Shown: positions 1 through 8,334 of the stretch, one piece after another
Numbering within the stretch: the first letter of the stretch is position 1
Layout of the letters: every line of letters starts with the position of its first letter
Source of the DNA: an uncultured Lachnospiraceae bacterium
GTDB taxonomy: Bacteria > Bacillota_A > Clostridia > Lachnospirales > Lachnospiraceae
Direction: 5' to 3'
DNA: 21,316 nt
NCBI GenBank assembly: GCA_902767195.1
Contig: CACXGS010000161.1
Coordinates: forward strand, 1-21,316
Program-made: the position numbers and the translations under genes
Notes under the pieces: model-generated
Databases searched by the model: none
Told to the model about the DNA's origin: nothing
The model's input: the letters and a program-made list of their open reading frames with translations, nothing else

Positions 1-510
1 AGCAAACAGCACCTTAATAAAGTCCTTCATATACTCCGGAAGATCCGGTGGTCTCCTGGCGGAGATGATATTTCCGTCCACAACAGAGGGCTGGTCAACC
101 CATGTTGCACCGGCGTTCCTCATGTCATCCTTTATGCCCGGTGTACTTGTAACGGTCTTCCCCTTTAAGATATCCGCAGAAATTAAAACCCATCCTGCAT
201 GGCAGATCTCTCCGATCGGCTTGCCATCCCTGTTCATCTCCTGAACGATCCGGATTACTTCCGGGAACCGGCGAAGCTTGTCCGGCGCCCATCCTCCGGG
301 AACCAGAAGGCCGTCATAGTCGGCGGGATCGACATCGCCAAAGGCATAGTCGGATGTAAAAGGTACTCCGTACTTCCCGTGGTAAAGATGACCGGCTTCC
401 TCTCCCACCAGATCCACCTGGCATCCTTCCTCCTGAAGGCGGAGATAGGGGTAGGAAAGCTCAAGATCTTCAAAGTCTTCCCCGATCAGCGCAAGTATTT
501 TCTTTGCCAT
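1..510 (-). CDS. DJ-1/PfpI family protein (C-terminus beyond window)
   Basis: The first 170 residues of a DJ-1/PfpI/class I glutamine amidotransferase-like protein are present, and the reading frame is still open at base 1. It begins MAKKILALIGEDFEDLEL, the usual beta-strand plus conserved acidic segment of this family. The nucleophile elbow is EICHAGW, with Cys103 followed by His104. GGWAPDKLR (around 73-81) and SARRPPDLP (around 150-158) match the family's other conserved segments. Members act as cytosolic deglycases, peptidases or stress chaperones; which activity applies cannot be told here. The start at 510 has an AAGGAGG site close upstream. It follows the HAD phosphatase gene by 17 bp, and its ribosome binding site overlaps that gene's last codons, so the two are probably one transcript. 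Family lengths of about 165-185 residues mean only a few residues are missing. Confidence 0.9.
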   Translation of the reverse strand, partial: MAKKILALIGEDFEDLELSYPYLRLQEEGCQVDLVGEEAGHLYHGKYGVPFTSDYAFGDVDPADYDGLLVPGGWAPDKLRRFPEVIRIVQEMNRDGKPIGEICHAGWVLISADILKGKTVTSTPGIKDDMRNAGATWVDQPSVVDGNIISARRPPDLPEYMKDFIKVLFA

Positions 511-527
511 AATCTGTTACCTCCTTT

Positions 528-1391
528 TCATTCTTTATCTTTTATGTAAGAATTATCATTTTCCCTGTCTTTATTTTGGTCCAATAGATATTGGCAAACC
601 TCGGCGATTCCACCGTGATCGTTATCTGCAACACAGATGTCGCATATATCTTTGACCTCTTTCAAGGCATTGCCCATGGCAACGGCTACACCGGCCACTT
701 CCAGAACTTCCATGTCATTTTCCGAATCTCCAACCACCATGGTCTCCTCCATGCTGATTCCCAGATACCGGCATAGTTCCTCGAGACCGGCTGCTTTGGA
801 GAGTCCGCAGGGAATGACCTCAAGAGATGTCTCCTCCTGATAGGTCCTGGCGACGGGCAATTCCTCCATGCGGTGAAAAGTCCTGTCCCGGCTTTCCCTG
901 TCCTTGTGATAAAAATTAATCTTGATGGCCTCTTCCGCGTGGGCAAGGACATAGTCCCGGTATTCGTCCACCATTTTTGTATATCTCCGGTACATGCCTT
1001 TATAGGCACCCATGCCGAAGTCCTCCATATGTTCTACCTCAGCCCGGTCCGTGATGGTTTCATATATACTCATCAGCACCGACATGGTATCTTCCTGCCA
1101 TCCCAGCTCATAGACTTTTCTGGCTGTCTCCCGGCCGATCCGGCGGGCCCAGATTACCTGGTCCGTTCTAAAATCATAGACCACCGCGCCGCTGGTAATC
1201 ACCCCGCAGTCTACACAGGCACGGATCTCCTCCATGTAATCTTTGAGTTCGGTGAGCCCTCTTCCTGTGGATAGAGCAATGGTGATGCCGGCATTGCGGA
1301 CAGCCTTCAGCATCTCCACCGACTGAGGGTCAATCTTCTTCTCTGAGTTCAGCAGCGTTCCGTCCATATCAAGAGCAAGCAGAGAAATCAT
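528..1391 (-). CDS. Cof-type HAD-IIB phosphatase
   Basis: This is a 287-residue haloacid dehalogenase superfamily hydrolase of the Cof/YidA type, a cytosolic Mg-dependent phosphatase acting on sugar phosphates or related metabolites. Motif I is DMDGT (nucleophile Asp8, acid Asp10). Motif II is the STGR segment near residue 42. Motif III is probably Lys199, and motif IV is GDSENDME with Asp222 and Asp226. The middle part (about 85-190) is the C2 cap that sets substrate choice, so the substrate cannot be named. Full length for the family. The start at 1391 has GGAGG placed 7 nt upstream. It is transcribed with the downstream PfpI-type gene and diverges from the gene starting at 1499. Confidence 0.92.
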   Translation of the reverse strand: MISLLALDMDGTLLNSEKKIDPQSVEMLKAVRNAGITIALSTGRGLTELKDYMEEIRACVDCGVITSGAVVYDFRTDQVIWARRIGRETARKVYELGWQEDTMSVLMSIYETITDRAEVEHMEDFGMGAYKGMYRRYTKMVDEYRDYVLAHAEEAIKINFYHKDRESRDRTFHRMEELPVARTYQEETSLEVIPCGLSKAAGLEELCRYLGISMEETMVVGDSENDMEVLEVAGVAVAMGNALKEVKDICDICVADNDHGGIAEVCQYLLDQNKDRENDNSYIKDKE

Positions 1392-1498
1392 AGGCAGCCT
1401 CCAATGGTATCTTTTTCGTGATATCTTCTGAAATATCTGTTATGATATAGTCAGTATTAATCGGTGTCGTCTTGATGATTTCATGGAAGGAGCATCCC
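1392..1498. other. Divergent intergenic region, HAD gene / peptidase-like gene
   Basis: This is the only upstream space for both the minus-strand HAD gene and the plus-strand peptidase-like gene. It is AT-rich with several GATAT/ATATC words, including a short inverted repeat around 1421-1438. On the plus strand TATGAT (1441-1446) could be a -10 element, but no convincing -35 element sits at the right distance. No riboswitch or terminator is evident. Both promoters must lie here or overlap the flanking genes. Confidence 0.4.
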
Positions 1499-2269
1499 AT
1501 GAACAAGGATAAAAATTCTTCACTGTTTGCTTCTGTCTCTGCCTATGCAAGGGCGTTTATCCCCAGCAAAGTCAGCAACAAAAAGGTCATCCAGTGCTTT
1601 GAACTGTTGAGAAAACAACAGCGTTTCTTTCGGGTCAGCAGGAGTCGCAATGAACAGAAGAACATGCTGGCTCTTGCTTCCCACCGGGAATCCATCCGGA
1701 AAGCCCATGGTATGATCGAAGACCAGCACAGCTACAAAGACGTGGCATATGGGGTCGTCAACATCAGCTTCTCCGGCTGTGAGGTTATCGCACTCTATAA
1801 TACCCTGGTTTTCCTGTCCCATCAGGCATCCTTTCCCTTAAATGAATGGGAGGAGGATCCTGTCATCAATTTCGGTCAGCTCATTTCCCGGATGGAAGAG
1901 GACGGGATCGTTCTCACCGGAAGGGCCGGCACCTCGCCAAAAGCTCTCCTGGATTATCTGAACCAGTCCGGTTTCACCACCGAATTTTCCTGGAATACAG
2001 AGGAATTCGATGAGATGGCTGCCAGACATGACTGCAGTATCCTCACTTTCTATAACAACGGCAAGGATTTCATGGATCAGATCCATACCGTATGTATCAC
2101 TAAAAGAGCCGGAGCAGCCGGCAGACCATCTTTTTGGTACACCGTACACAATATGTACTGTAACGGCCACGTTCCCAGATCCGCTCCGACAGTCAGCCGC
2201 CTGATGGATCAGGCAAGCAGAGGGAAAGCCAAAATGATCTCTCTGATCGGGGTCTCCCTTCCTGCCTAA
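1499..2269 (+). CDS. Papain/C39-like cysteine peptidase domain protein
   Basis: This is a 256-residue protein. Residues 90-105 (ISFSGCEVIALYNTLV) look like the active-site helix of C39/papain-like peptidases. Cys94 would be the nucleophile, His196 (QIHTVCI) the base and Asn218 (WYTVHNMY) the third member. GTSPKALLDYLNQSGF at about 144-159 matches the segment between them in the C39_2-type fold. There is no signal peptide or membrane segment; the basic N-terminal 75 residues have no recognised domain. The start at 1499 is preferred over in-frame TTG/ATG codons at 1472/1475 because AAGGAG (1487-1492) stands 6 nt before it. The 3' end overlaps the convergent transglutaminase gene by 4 bp. The assignment rests on motif order only; it may be an inactive homologue. 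Confidence 0.6.
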   Translation: MNKDKNSSLFASVSAYARAFIPSKVSNKKVIQCFELLRKQQRFFRVSRSRNEQKNMLALASHRESIRKAHGMIEDQHSYKDVAYGVVNISFSGCEVIALYNTLVFLSHQASFPLNEWEEDPVINFGQLISRMEEDGIVLTGRAGTSPKALLDYLNQSGFTTEFSWNTEEFDEMAARHDCSILTFYNNGKDFMDQIHTVCITKRAGAAGRPSFWYTVHNMYCNGHVPRSAPTVSRLMDQASRGKAKMISLIGVSLPA

Positions 2270-3417
2270 TACTCAAAAACGAAATACATTTCCATCCTCT
2301 TTTTACTTCCGCAGGTAGCATAGCTGTACTTTCTTGCCCCGGAACAGGTAAACAGGAATGATAAATTGTCTTCTGAGTAATCTTTCTTATGGTAATCTGC
2401 CACCATCACCCGGACAGAGTCCGGCTGGGTGGAGAGTGCTTTCTCCATATATGCTTTAAATGCATCAAAGTCCTCACAGAAAGCTTCATTCAGGAGATAA
2501 TAGTCATAGATCTCCGAATCCGCCTTCGGATAGTAATCCCTTTCCCAGGTATGGTCAATGGCCATATTGTCATCCGTCAGGTTCAGATAGGAAAACATAG
2601 GGTAGCCATGATCCGGTAACGGGTCATCCCAGGTCACGTCCACATGGTACCAGTGCTTATCGATGTGGACCAGATTCCACTCATGATCTTCTTTGCCGGC
2701 GGTTCCCATAATCGTCGAGCATGTCACGCCGGACAGGTCACAGAGAAGCTTCATGGCCCGGGCATAACCGGAACAGACACCCTTTCCGTGCAGGAGAGGC
2801 CCTTCTGCTGTTCCTAACAGTTCCCGGTCTCCTTCTGTCGTATATACCGTATGAAGAACCAGATAATCGTGGATCTTTTTTTCTTTTCGATAATCAGACA
2901 GGCCGTCCAGTTCCAGCTTCTTCAGGATCCTGCTGCATTTGCGGGCCAGCTTTGCCGCGGTCTTCTTTTCCTTCGGGATCTCCTTATTCTCTAAGATCCG
3001 GGCTCTGGCATACCAGGCGTTGGAAAGAGAACACGTCATGTTGATTTCCCGAAAAACTTTATAATCCGTGGTCACATAATTCTCGCAGGTCCCGTTAAAT
3101 GCCTCAATACAGGAATTAATATGATGAATGAAATCATCATCCAGTTCCTCGGTCCGGAAGACAATTTCTTCCTCTCCCTTTTCCAGGGACTGGTTCACAA
3201 GCCGGATCAATTCTTTTTTATCATTGATCATGGGAACTTCCTGCCCGGAAGACAGATTCTTAAGAGCCGGGATTCTCTGCATTCGCTCACTGCCGATCAC
3301 GGCAATATCATGAAAGATCCCGGTCCGGGCAAAGAAGACAATGCCCCCTCCTGCCACTACAAGAAAGAGCAGCATCAAAAAGAATGCCAGACATCCCCTT
3401 CTTTTATGGGTTCTCAT
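2266..3417 (-). CDS. Membrane-anchored transglutaminase-like protein
   Basis: The protein has 383 residues, with a short basic N-terminus and one hydrophobic segment (about 9-30) that should anchor it with the body outside the membrane. The C-terminal half carries a transglutaminase-like fold. HGKGVCSGYA gives Cys215, DHEWNLV gives His245 and WYHVDVTWDD gives Asp260, the normal Cys-His-Asp order and spacing. Bacterial members of this class are extracytoplasmic peptidases or amide-forming enzymes, often wall-linked. The region 31-180 is helical, charged and unassigned. Its start overlaps the stop of the TPR-AAA+ gene in an ATGA (3414-3417), implying translational coupling. The two products probably act together, one on each side of the membrane; that is inference. 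The substrate is unknown. Confidence 0.85.
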   Translation of the reverse strand: MRTHKRRGCLAFFLMLLFLVVAGGGIVFFARTGIFHDIAVIGSERMQRIPALKNLSSGQEVPMINDKKELIRLVNQSLEKGEEEIVFRTEELDDDFIHHINSCIEAFNGTCENYVTTDYKVFREINMTCSLSNAWYARARILENKEIPKEKKTAAKLARKCSRILKKLELDGLSDYRKEKKIHDYLVLHTVYTTEGDRELLGTAEGPLLHGKGVCSGYARAMKLLCDLSGVTCSTIMGTAGKEDHEWNLVHIDKHWYHVDVTWDDPLPDHGYPMFSYLNLTDDNMAIDHTWERDYYPKADSEIYDYYLLNEAFCEDFDAFKAYMEKALSTQPDSVRVMVADYHKKDYSEDNLSFLFTCSGARKYSYATCGSKKRMEMYFVFEY

Positions 3418-4886
3418 CCTTTGGATTCCTCCAGAATTCCTTTAAAATCAGCCACTTTCAAAGTGATCAGGTCATCGTCACTCACATCCTTCCTGGATGC
3501 CAGCCGGTTGGCCTGGTTCACGACAGCAGCCTCAAAATAATTGCGCACGCTTCTTCCATTGGCAAAATGATCTCCTTCCAGTTCGATCATTCGCGCAAAA
3601 TCATTTTTTACGACTCCTTTTGCCGACCTGGCAAGCTTATATCCTGATTTATTGCACATGCTTAAGAAAATCCTGAACAGTTCGTCGATGGAGTAATCTT
3701 TAAAATGGATAAACTTATTAAAACGGGACCGCAGACCCGGATTCGAATTCAGGAACTTCTCCATCAGGTCCGTATATCCGGCAACAATAACCACCAGATT
3801 ATCCCGGTTATCTTCCATCTCCTTAAGAAGGGTGTCCACAGCTTCCTGACCGAAATCGTTTCCTTCTTTAATCAGGGTGTAGGCCTCATCAATGAACAGG
3901 ATACCTCCCTTGGCCTCATCAATCTTGTCCTGGGTCTTAATGGCGGTCTGTCCCACATAACCGGCTACAAGTTCCGACCGGTCCACTTCTATGAGCTGGC
4001 CCTTGGATAATACTCCCAGTTCCCGGTAGATTCCGGCCAGCATCCTGGCCACTGTGGTCTTTCCGGTTCCCGGATTTCCGGTAAATACCAGGTGCAGAGA
4101 GACCGGCATCACCTTCATGCCCCTCTCTTTTCTAAGCTTTGCCACCTGAAGGAGATTGATCAGGGAGGATACTTCTTTCTTTACTTCCGTCAGGCCCACC
4201 AGCTCATTGAGCTCCGCCATCCTCTCTTCCAGAGTCCGATGGTCTTCTTTTCCCGGACCTGAAGTCCCGCCCTGTGAAAAGGCACCACCCCCGGAAGCTG
4301 CCGAATCGCTGCCTGCCGGAAAGAGCTTGAGAATATCTTCAAAACTCCTGATCTTCTCCGCTTCCTCTCTCTCCAAAGGAGTCAGATGTTCCTTGAAATA
4401 ATCAAAATTCTTTCTCCCCATGGCCAGTCCCATGGCCGCGGCAGCATGAACATAACAGCAGGCTTCAAAATACTTCTTTTTCTCCAGGCCGAATATACAT
4501 CCGATATTATTGAGGGCAGTAGGAGCATCCGACCGGTCCTCCTGGCATTCCTCCAGATAGCGCCGGTAATAAGCCATGGCTTTGTCACCATTGGCCGATG
4601 GGGCAAAATCTTTATAGAGGCAGGGATCAAACACCTCCCCCAGAACAAAACATGCCAGGACCTTCCCCATGGACTCCGCTTTTAAAAGATACTCTTTTGC
4701 CTCAGAGCGGACATTAGCATGGTCAATAGCGGCCATTTTTGTATAAGCACATCCGATATTGTATACATAAGTGCTGTTATCCGGATCTTCGGCAGCTGCT
4801 TTTTTGAACAGCTCCAAAGCTTTTCCAAATTCATTTTTATCATAGAAGGCCAGGCCTTCTTTGTTGTAATCCAGTGCCTTATTCAT
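3414..4886 (-). CDS. TPR-AAA+ ATPase, CbbX/SpoVK/EccA-like
   Basis: This is a 490-residue cytosolic protein with two parts. Residues 1-180 form TPR/Sel1-like helical repeats (the first resembles a canonical TPR, ending EDPDNSTYVYNIGCAY). A Gly/Ser-rich linker (about 190-212) follows, then an AAA+ module of the CbbX/CfxQ/SpoVK family. Walker A is GNPGTGKT (270-277) and Walker B is ILFIDEAY (329-336). Sensor 1 lies near VIVAGYT (366-372), with an arginine-finger segment NPGLRSRF (382-389). TPR plus a CbbX-type AAA+ is the domain order of EccA of type VII secretion, but no ESX component is seen nearby. It lies 5 bp after gtrA and overlaps the transglutaminase gene by 4 bp. Its own ribosome binding site is weak, which fits coupling to upstream translation. 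A remodelling role on a protein partner is inferred. Confidence 0.88.
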   Translation of the reverse strand: MNKALDYNKEGLAFYDKNEFGKALELFKKAAAEDPDNSTYVYNIGCAYTKMAAIDHANVRSEAKEYLLKAESMGKVLACFVLGEVFDPCLYKDFAPSANGDKAMAYYRRYLEECQEDRSDAPTALNNIGCIFGLEKKKYFEACCYVHAAAAMGLAMGRKNFDYFKEHLTPLEREEAEKIRSFEDILKLFPAGSDSAASGGGAFSQGGTSGPGKEDHRTLEERMAELNELVGLTEVKKEVSSLINLLQVAKLRKERGMKVMPVSLHLVFTGNPGTGKTTVARMLAGIYRELGVLSKGQLIEVDRSELVAGYVGQTAIKTQDKIDEAKGGILFIDEAYTLIKEGNDFGQEAVDTLLKEMEDNRDNLVVIVAGYTDLMEKFLNSNPGLRSRFNKFIHFKDYSIDELFRIFLSMCNKSGYKLARSAKGVVKNDFARMIELEGDHFANGRSVRNYFEAAVVNQANRLASRKDVSDDDLITLKVADFKGILEESKG

Positions 4887-4891
4887 ATACT

Positions 4892-5314
4892 CTACTTCTT
4901 TCGAAAAACAAAAAACTTACTGAAAATATAATTGCCGACAGTCACAACTACCTGGACGAGCAGTTTGGCGATCTTATCATTCATCCCCAAACAGGTAACC
5001 GTCAGGAACATAATGCCCATATCCATCAGGAGAGTTCCCACACGGGAAAGCACAAAGGCTACAATCTCCTTGCCGATCTCTTTGCTCTTACTCTCAAAGA
5101 CAAAGATGCGGTTTGTTACATAGGCAAACGCCACTGCGGCAATCCATGAAATAATATTGGCGCACTGCAGCTGGAATCCGTTTCTGGGGTCTAGAAAAGT
5201 CAGGACACAGAGGTAATAAGTCCCCAGACTTACCACCGTGGTCAGTCCCCCGACAATAAGATAGTTGATAATCTCTTTATATTTCTGATACAGTTTCATT
5301 AATGTGTTCCACAT
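4892..5314 (-). CDS. GtrA family membrane protein
   Basis: This 140-residue protein has four predicted membrane helices (about 16-38, 50-72, 80-105, 112-132) and a basic C-terminal FRKK tail. The opening NYLIVGGLTTVVSLGTYY is typical of GtrA proteins, which are linked to movement of lipid-linked sugars in cell-surface polysaccharide modification. The start at 5314 is favoured because AGGAG lies 8 nt upstream; an in-frame ATG at 5299 has a poorer site. From 5314 the gene begins inside the last 38 bp of the MocR gene. The TPR-AAA+ gene starts 5 bp after its stop. No partner glycosyltransferase (GtrB type) is in the window, so the usual GtrA context is missing. Confidence 0.88.
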   Translation of the reverse strand: MWNTLMKLYQKYKEIINYLIVGGLTTVVSLGTYYLCVLTFLDPRNGFQLQCANIISWIAAVAFAYVTNRIFVFESKSKEIGKEIVAFVLSRVGTLLMDMGIMFLTVTCLGMNDKIAKLLVQVVVTVGNYIFSKFFVFRKK

Positions 5315-6731
5315 GTCTTTTCTCCTGTGTGTCTATAAATCTTGCCAGGGTATCTATAGATTCCCCTATTCTGTCCGGATCGATGCTGCTGTAGTTGATG
5401 ACCAGGACAGAAACCGGTGCCTCCTGCTTCCTGGCATAATATTCCGACAGGCAGGAAATCCGCAGGCCTTCTTTAGCGGCCCGGTCGCATAATTGCCGGT
5501 CACTGATTCCCAGCTCCGGAAGCTTCAGGAGAAAGTGGAGTCCCGCTCCCTCCTCCATGATCCGGGCTCCTGCCAGCTCCGGTCTGGCCTTTAGTTCAGA
5601 AAGAATCCGCTCCCTCTGATCCCTGTAGAACTTTCTGGCCCGGTTGAGATGTCTCTCAAAGTAATTGCGGCGTATAAATTCTGCCAGAATATATTGCTCA
5701 AAAACAGATACCGTGCAGGAATAAAAGCCCAACTCCCGCTCAAACCGGTCCGCCAGTTCCGGTGACAGCACCATGTAACTGATACGGATCGTGGGCGTCA
5801 GGGTCTTTGAAAAGGTATTCATATATATGACCCTGCCGGTCATATCAATGCTCCTCAGTGTCGGCATCATATGTCCCCGCAGTCGCAGTTCCGAGTCAAA
5901 GTCATCTTCCACGATAAAACGGGAATCCTTCTCATTCAGCCAGCCCAGCAGCTCATATCTTCTGCTGACCGGAGTCACGATCCCGGTGGGAAAATGGTGG
6001 GAAGGAGAAATGTGAAGCACGTCCCCTCCGAGAGACCGCAGGGACCGCATATTCACTCCTCCCGCATCAAGAGGGATCCTTCGGACTTTTCCTCCCTGGG
6101 CAAGGTAAATCTTCTCAATCTTCTGGTATCCCGGATCCTCCAGGGCATAGGTTTTATCTCTTCCCAGAAGCTGGATAATCAGGCCGTAGAGATACTCGGT
6201 ACCGGATCCGATGATCACCTGGTCCGGCGATACTTCCATCCCCCGAAAGCGAAACAGATGCTGCGCCACTGCCTGTCTGAGTTCATACACTCCTCCCGGA
6301 GGAGAAGGTTCCATCAGCTCTTTTCTGTGATCATTCAGGGTCTGCCTGGTCAGCCTGGACCAGACAGAGAAAGGGAAAAGCTCCTGACTGATCCGGTTAC
6401 TCACCAGATCGATCCTGTAACCGGAAGATCTTTTATCGGATCCATGATCCGGTCTGCTGTCATATCGTTCCGTGTCGTAGGAGGGAATCTCCAATTCCGA
6501 CACATAGTATCCCTTCTTGGGGATGGAATAAATATAACCTTCCGCAATCAGTCGGTCATAAGCATTCTCCACCGTAATGGTGCTGACACCCAGATTGCCG
6601 GCAAAAGACCTTTTGGAAGGCAGCCGGTCTCCGGCTGACAGGCTTCCGGAAATGATATCCTTCCTTATACATTCGTAAAGATATTGATAGAGGCTCTTTG
6701 ACCCCGCATCATCCAGATAATAAGTCAGCAT
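5277..6731 (-). CDS. MocR/PdxR family transcriptional regulator
   Basis: This is a 484-residue fusion of a GntR-type winged helix (about 11-78, containing DRLPSKRSFAGNLGVSTITV) with an aminotransferase fold type I domain (about 110-470). The PLP-binding lysine is expected at Lys309 in NTFSKTLTPTIRISYM, and VEDDFDSELR (274-283) supplies the Asp for the pyridine nitrogen. MocR proteins bind DNA as dimers and sense PLP or an amino-acid/PLP adduct rather than catalyse transamination. The start at 6731 has a GGAG element at slightly long spacing. It is the first gene of the run with gtrA, the TPR-AAA+ gene and the transglutaminase gene, so it may regulate that operon and itself. It could instead control a vitamin B6 or amine pathway elsewhere. 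Confidence 0.92.
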   Translation of the reverse strand: MLTYYLDDAGSKSLYQYLYECIRKDIISGSLSAGDRLPSKRSFAGNLGVSTITVENAYDRLIAEGYIYSIPKKGYYVSELEIPSYDTERYDSRPDHGSDKRSSGYRIDLVSNRISQELFPFSVWSRLTRQTLNDHRKELMEPSPPGGVYELRQAVAQHLFRFRGMEVSPDQVIIGSGTEYLYGLIIQLLGRDKTYALEDPGYQKIEKIYLAQGGKVRRIPLDAGGVNMRSLRSLGGDVLHISPSHHFPTGIVTPVSRRYELLGWLNEKDSRFIVEDDFDSELRLRGHMMPTLRSIDMTGRVIYMNTFSKTLTPTIRISYMVLSPELADRFERELGFYSCTVSVFEQYILAEFIRRNYFERHLNRARKFYRDQRERILSELKARPELAGARIMEEGAGLHFLLKLPELGISDRQLCDRAAKEGLRISCLSEYYARKQEAPVSVLVINYSSIDPDRIGESIDTLARFIDTQEKRHVEHINETVSEI

Positions 6732-6788
6732 ACTTTCTCTCCACCCGGCAGATTCTCTCTTAAGGACCTTATGCTTATCATTATTAAG

Positions 6789-6829
6789 AAAAATCTCAGG
6801 ATTCCCTCTGAAAAGTATATCCTGAGATT
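6789..6829 (-). terminator. Intrinsic terminator of the NCS2 permease gene
   Basis: AATCTCAGGA (6792-6801) and TCCTGAGATT (6820-6829) form a perfect 10-bp stem with an 18-nt loop. Read on the minus strand the stem ends in GATT and continues in a T-rich stretch toward 6781. It stands between the permease stop (6863) and the MocR start (6731), so it separates the two transcripts. In plus orientation the following bases are less T-rich. Confidence 0.75.
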
Positions 6830-6862
6830 ATTTCTGCAACTTATGTCATTAACGCTCCCGTA

Positions 6863-8287
6863 CTATACCACAACAAAGAACTTAACCAGGAACAGTGCGG
6901 ATATAATATAGGTAAGAACTGATACGTCTTTGGCCTTTCCGGTGAATACACAGATTACCGTATAGGCGATCATACCAAGACCGATACCATGTCCGATCGA
7001 TCCTGAAATCGGCATGGCGATCAGCATCAGAGCAACCGGAACCAGCTGTGTAATATCATTAAAGTCAACCTTGGACAGTCCGCTCAGCATGAGGATACCC
7101 ACATAGATCAGAGCAGAGGATGTAGCCGCTGAAGGAATCAGTCCGGCAATCGGCGCGATAAAGGTACAGGCCAAGAAAAGGACAGCGGATGTCACTGCTG
7201 TTAATCCTGTCCTTCCGCCGGCTGCCACACCGGAAGCAGACTCTACGAATGTAGTAACTGTGGATGTTCCGGTAAGAGCACCTGTAACAGTTCCGATAGC
7301 GTCAGAAACCAGCGCTTCTTTCATGTTGGGCATATTGCCGTCCTGGTCAAGCATATTGGCACGGCTGGCCGTACCAACCAGAGTTCCGATCGTATCAAAC
7401 ATATCGATCATACAGAAAGTGATGATCAGTGTAATAGCCGTAAAGAATCCGATGTCAAAGAATGTTCCGAAATCGAACTTGAACAGTGTTGTTGCCACCA
7501 TATCAGATACAGGAGGAACAAAGGATGCTCCTTTAAGAGCGGCAAAGGGATTCGTGTGAAGGAAAGCAGCCTCTCCGATCCAGTAAACAGCGGATGCAGT
7601 CAGCATACCAACAAGTACGGCAGCCTTCACACCCTTCTGGGCAAGAATGATGATAACAAACAGTCCGATAAACATAGTAATAACAGAAAGAACCATACTG
7701 ATGTATCCGGATCCCATCTGATCATTCGCTACGCTGGGTGTCAGAGCTCCGAAGAAGTCTCTCATGGCATAGAAAGGACCACCGTTCTCGGAATAGATAC
7801 CTGCGTTGGATCCCACACCGATATTAAGAAGCATGATACCAATCGCCGGAGAAATACCAAGCCGGATTCCCAGAGGAATTGCATGAACGATCTTCTCACG
7901 GATATTCAGAATCGAAAGAACGATAAACACAATACCTTCGATCAGGATGATACATAAAGCAGCCCGGAAAGAAACCAGGTACTCTGTTCCCGTGATCGTC
8001 GCAATGTTGGCTACAACTACTGCAAAGAAGCTGTTCAGGCCCATGCCCGGTGCCATAACAAAGGGCTTGTTGGCAAGAAATGCCATACATAAGGTTCCGA
8101 TTGCCGATGCAATACAGGTTGCCATAAATACACCATTCCAGAGGTTCTGTCCTGCCTCACCGAAATTGGTCAGCAAGTTCGGGTTCAGGGCAATGATGTA
8201 AGCCATGGTCATAAATGTTGTGACTCCCGCCAGAATCTCGGTCCGGACGGTTGTGTTGTTCTCATTGAGTTTGAAAATACTTTCCAC
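6863..8287 (-). CDS. NCS2 family nucleobase permease (AzgA/PbuG type)
   Basis: This 474-residue polytopic membrane protein of the NCS2 family belongs to the hypoxanthine/guanine/adenine branch. The N-terminal block NNTTVRTEILAGVTTFMTMA is highly characteristic of AzgA/PbuG-like permeases. FDTIGTLVGTASRANM and the TSTVTTFVESASGVAAGGRTG region are the conserved substrate-binding motifs in the middle of the protein. Transport is expected to be nucleobase:proton symport; the exact purine cannot be told. The start codon is GTG at 8287, with AGGAG 8 nt upstream. The gene is monocistronic by layout, with its own promoter at 8375-8403 and a terminator at 6792-6829. No purine riboswitch is recognisable in its roughly 80-nt leader. 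Confidence 0.92.
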   Translation of the reverse strand: MESIFKLNENNTTVRTEILAGVTTFMTMAYIIALNPNLLTNFGEAGQNLWNGVFMATCIASAIGTLCMAFLANKPFVMAPGMGLNSFFAVVVANIATITGTEYLVSFRAALCIILIEGIVFIVLSILNIREKIVHAIPLGIRLGISPAIGIMLLNIGVGSNAGIYSENGGPFYAMRDFFGALTPSVANDQMGSGYISMVLSVITMFIGLFVIIILAQKGVKAAVLVGMLTASAVYWIGEAAFLHTNPFAALKGASFVPPVSDMVATTLFKFDFGTFFDIGFFTAITLIITFCMIDMFDTIGTLVGTASRANMLDQDGNMPNMKEALVSDAIGTVTGALTGTSTVTTFVESASGVAAGGRTGLTAVTSAVLFLACTFIAPIAGLIPSAATSSALIYVGILMLSGLSKVDFNDITQLVPVALMLIAMPISGSIGHGIGLGMIAYTVICVFTGKAKDVSVLTYIISALFLVKFFVVV

Positions 8288-8308
8288 CGTGTTCTCCTCT
8301 CATAATGG

Positions 8309-8334
8309 ACAGGCATGACTAATGAAACGCCTGT
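8309..8334 (-). repeat. Short inverted repeat in the permease leader
   Basis: ACAGGC (8309-8314) and GCCTGT (8329-8334) form a 6-bp inverted repeat with a 14-nt loop inside the transcribed leader of the permease gene, ending about 20 nt before the start codon. There is no T-run, so it is not a terminator. It does not match the three-way junction of the purine riboswitch. It could be a small leader hairpin or an operator half-site pair. Confidence 0.4.

Noticed and set aside
3414..4886. Type VII secretion locus, from the EccA-like layout of the TPR-AAA+ protein
   Set aside because: No WXG100 protein, FtsK/EccC ATPase or other ESX membrane component is in the window; CbbX-type AAA+ modules occur in many other settings.
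5871..6638. A 255-codon open frame on the plus strand inside the MocR gene
   Set aside because: Antisense to a clear MocR protein; no family resemblance and no start signals.
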